A stretch of DNA of 15,459 nt. Origin: Oligosphaeraceae bacterium. GTDB taxonomy: Bacteria; Verrucomicrobiota; Lentisphaeria; Oligosphaerales; Oligosphaeraceae. Positions 14,564-15,459 of the stretch are shown piece by piece. Both the position numbers and the translations under genes were made by a program. Each line of letters starts with the position of its first letter. Position 1 is the stretch's first letter. The notes under the pieces are model-generated. The model was given only the letters and a program-made list of their open reading frames with translations. It was not told where the DNA came from and did not search any database. The stretch covers positions 1 to 15,459 of the forward strand of contig JAAYYJ010000462.1 of the NCBI GenBank assembly GCA_012515455.1. Reading direction: 5' to 3'.

Positions 14564-15459
14564 AATTTCAGGCCTTTCTTTTTCGGGGCACCGAAGGGTT
14601 TTCCTGCCGTCAAGCTGTCGATCAAGGGTGTCAGTGCGTTCATAATCAGGATGGCGAAGCTCACCCCTTCCGGATAGCTGCCCCAGAGCCGGATGACGCA
14701 GGTAATGATGCCGCAGCCGATGGCGAAGACTATGGCACCGGTGCGGCTGACCGGCGAGGTCACCATATCCGTGGCCATAAAGAAGGCCCCCAGAAGCAAC
14801 CCGCCGCCCAGCAGGTGGTACTGCGGAGGGGCGTAGAGGCTGCTGTTGCTCAGCCAGGCCAAGCCGGTGAAAACTGCTACCGTCAAGAGATAAAAAAACG
14901 GTATCTGCCAACGGATGATTTTCAGGGCGATCAGCAGGATTCCACCCAGAATCAGAGCCAGGGCGCTGATCTCCCCGATACTGCCGCCATGGTGATTCAA
15001 GAACAGCCAGTCGCGATAAGACACCTGCGAGAGCATTTCCGACATCGCACCGGCGGCACCATCGTGCCCGGCCAGGTGAGCATCGCTGAGCATTTTCAGC
15101 GGGGTTGCGGTAGTATATGCATCAGGACCCGTCATCCAGGTGGTCATGGTCTGCGGGAACGCCAGCAAGAGCCCGACACGTCCGACCAGAGCCGGATTGA
15201 ACGGGTTGCAGCCGATGCCGCCGAAGACCATCTTGCCCAGGCCGATGGCCAGCAGCGCACCGACCAGGCAAATCCAGATGGGTGTACCCGGGGGAAGATT
15301 CAGTCCCAGGAGCAAGCCGGTTACCAGTGCGCTGCCGTCATTGACTTCCAGAGGCCGTCGCATCAATCGCGTACACAGCACCTCCACCGCCACACAGCCG
15401 GCGGTGCAGACGAAAATCACGCCCAAGGCCGGTAAACCATAGTGCCACACACTGACTGC
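14560..15459 (-). CDS. rnfD: Rnf electron transport complex subunit D, 5' end cut off
   Basis: 299 residues are visible; the frame is open to the window edge, so the start lies outside. RnfD is a polytopic membrane protein (NqrB homologue) carrying covalently bound FMN. The attachment motif reads DAYTTATPLKM, with the likely flavin threonine at bases 15103-15105. FGGIGCNPFNPALVGR is a strongly conserved family segment. Hydrophobic segments alternate with loops such as SYRDWLFLNHHGG. The C-terminal region contains FFMATDMVTSPVSRTG and LWGSYPEGVSFAILIMNALTPLID, also typical of RnfD/NqrB. NqrB is the alternative name for a homologue, but the neighbouring rnfG and rnfE, without nqrA or nqrF in view, and the length favour Rnf. 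A GTG at 15450 is an internal codon rather than a start. Confidence 0.92.
   Translation of the reverse strand, partial: AVSVWHYGLPALGVIFVCTAGCVAVEVLCTRLMRRPLEVNDGSALVTGLLLGLNLPPGTPIWICLVGALLAIGLGKMVFGGIGCNPFNPALVGRVGLLLAFPQTMTTWMTGPDAYTTATPLKMLSDAHLAGHDGAAGAMSEMLSQVSYRDWLFLNHHGGSIGEISALALILGGILLIALKIIRWQIPFFYLLTVAVFTGLAWLSNSSLYAPPQYHLLGGGLLLGAFFMATDMVTSPVSRTGAIVFAIGCGIITCVIRLWGSYPEGVSFAILIMNALTPLIDSLTAGKPFGAPKKKGLKL

Noticed and set aside
14564..14911. Longer in-frame reading of rnfG from 14911
   Set aside because: The added residues overlap rnfD in another frame, are His/Arg/Leu-rich and do not resemble RnfG; ATG 14563 fits the membrane anchor.

Overview
The window is GC-rich, densely coding bacterial chromosome with no mobile element, CRISPR array, rRNA or tRNA that I can see. 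Thirteen protein genes lie on the plus strand (1-11939) and four on the minus strand (15459-11982). The two sets converge on a gap of about 40 bases. Gene content fits an anaerobic Gram-negative bacterium: an Rnf redox pump, FabI-type fatty acid synthesis, a candidate lipoprotein, a DUF3857/transglutaminase-like protein and a bacterial Ser/Thr kinase. My best guess is the PVC superphylum (for example Lentisphaerota). That is inference from overall protein character and not a phylogenetic result.

Plus strand, 1-6843: the 3' part of a DUF3857/transglutaminase-like gene with a degenerate active site; a YheT-type alpha/beta hydrolase; a cytidylate-kinase-like protein fused to a C-terminal BON domain; an enoyl-ACP reductase (fabI-like); an acetylornithine-type aminotransferase (argD); and a Gfo/Idh/MocA oxidoreductase. 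Gaps are about 20-80 bases and most starts have Shine-Dalgarno sequences, so these genes may form one or a few operons, but they do not make one obvious pathway.

Plus strand, 6880-11939: a small candidate lipoprotein overlaps by 4 bases an RlmI-type 23S rRNA methyltransferase. A secreted-esterase-like or cytosolic alpha/beta hydrolase follows, then a universal stress protein bracketed by two hairpins. Last comes a tight trio: a discrete acyl carrier protein, a soluble zinc-ribbon Ser/Thr kinase and RuvC, with gaps of 11 and 1 bases. This trio is the most unusual context in the window.

Minus strand, 15459-11982: rnfD (5' end outside the window), rnfG and rnfE, in the D-G-E order found at the end of rnfABCDGE operons, followed by an M20 amidohydrolase. 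Rnf couples electron transfer between ferredoxin and NAD to ion transport across the membrane. The covalent-FMN threonines of RnfD and RnfG and the intramembrane cysteines of RnfE are present. RnfE also has a Cys-x2-Cys-x2-Cys tail. The M20 gene may be read through from rnf or may use its own weak promoter. I found no clearly new defence or mobile system. The candidates for a second look are the ACP-kinase-RuvC trio, the kinase-BON fusion, the inactive-looking transglutaminase and the RnfE tail.
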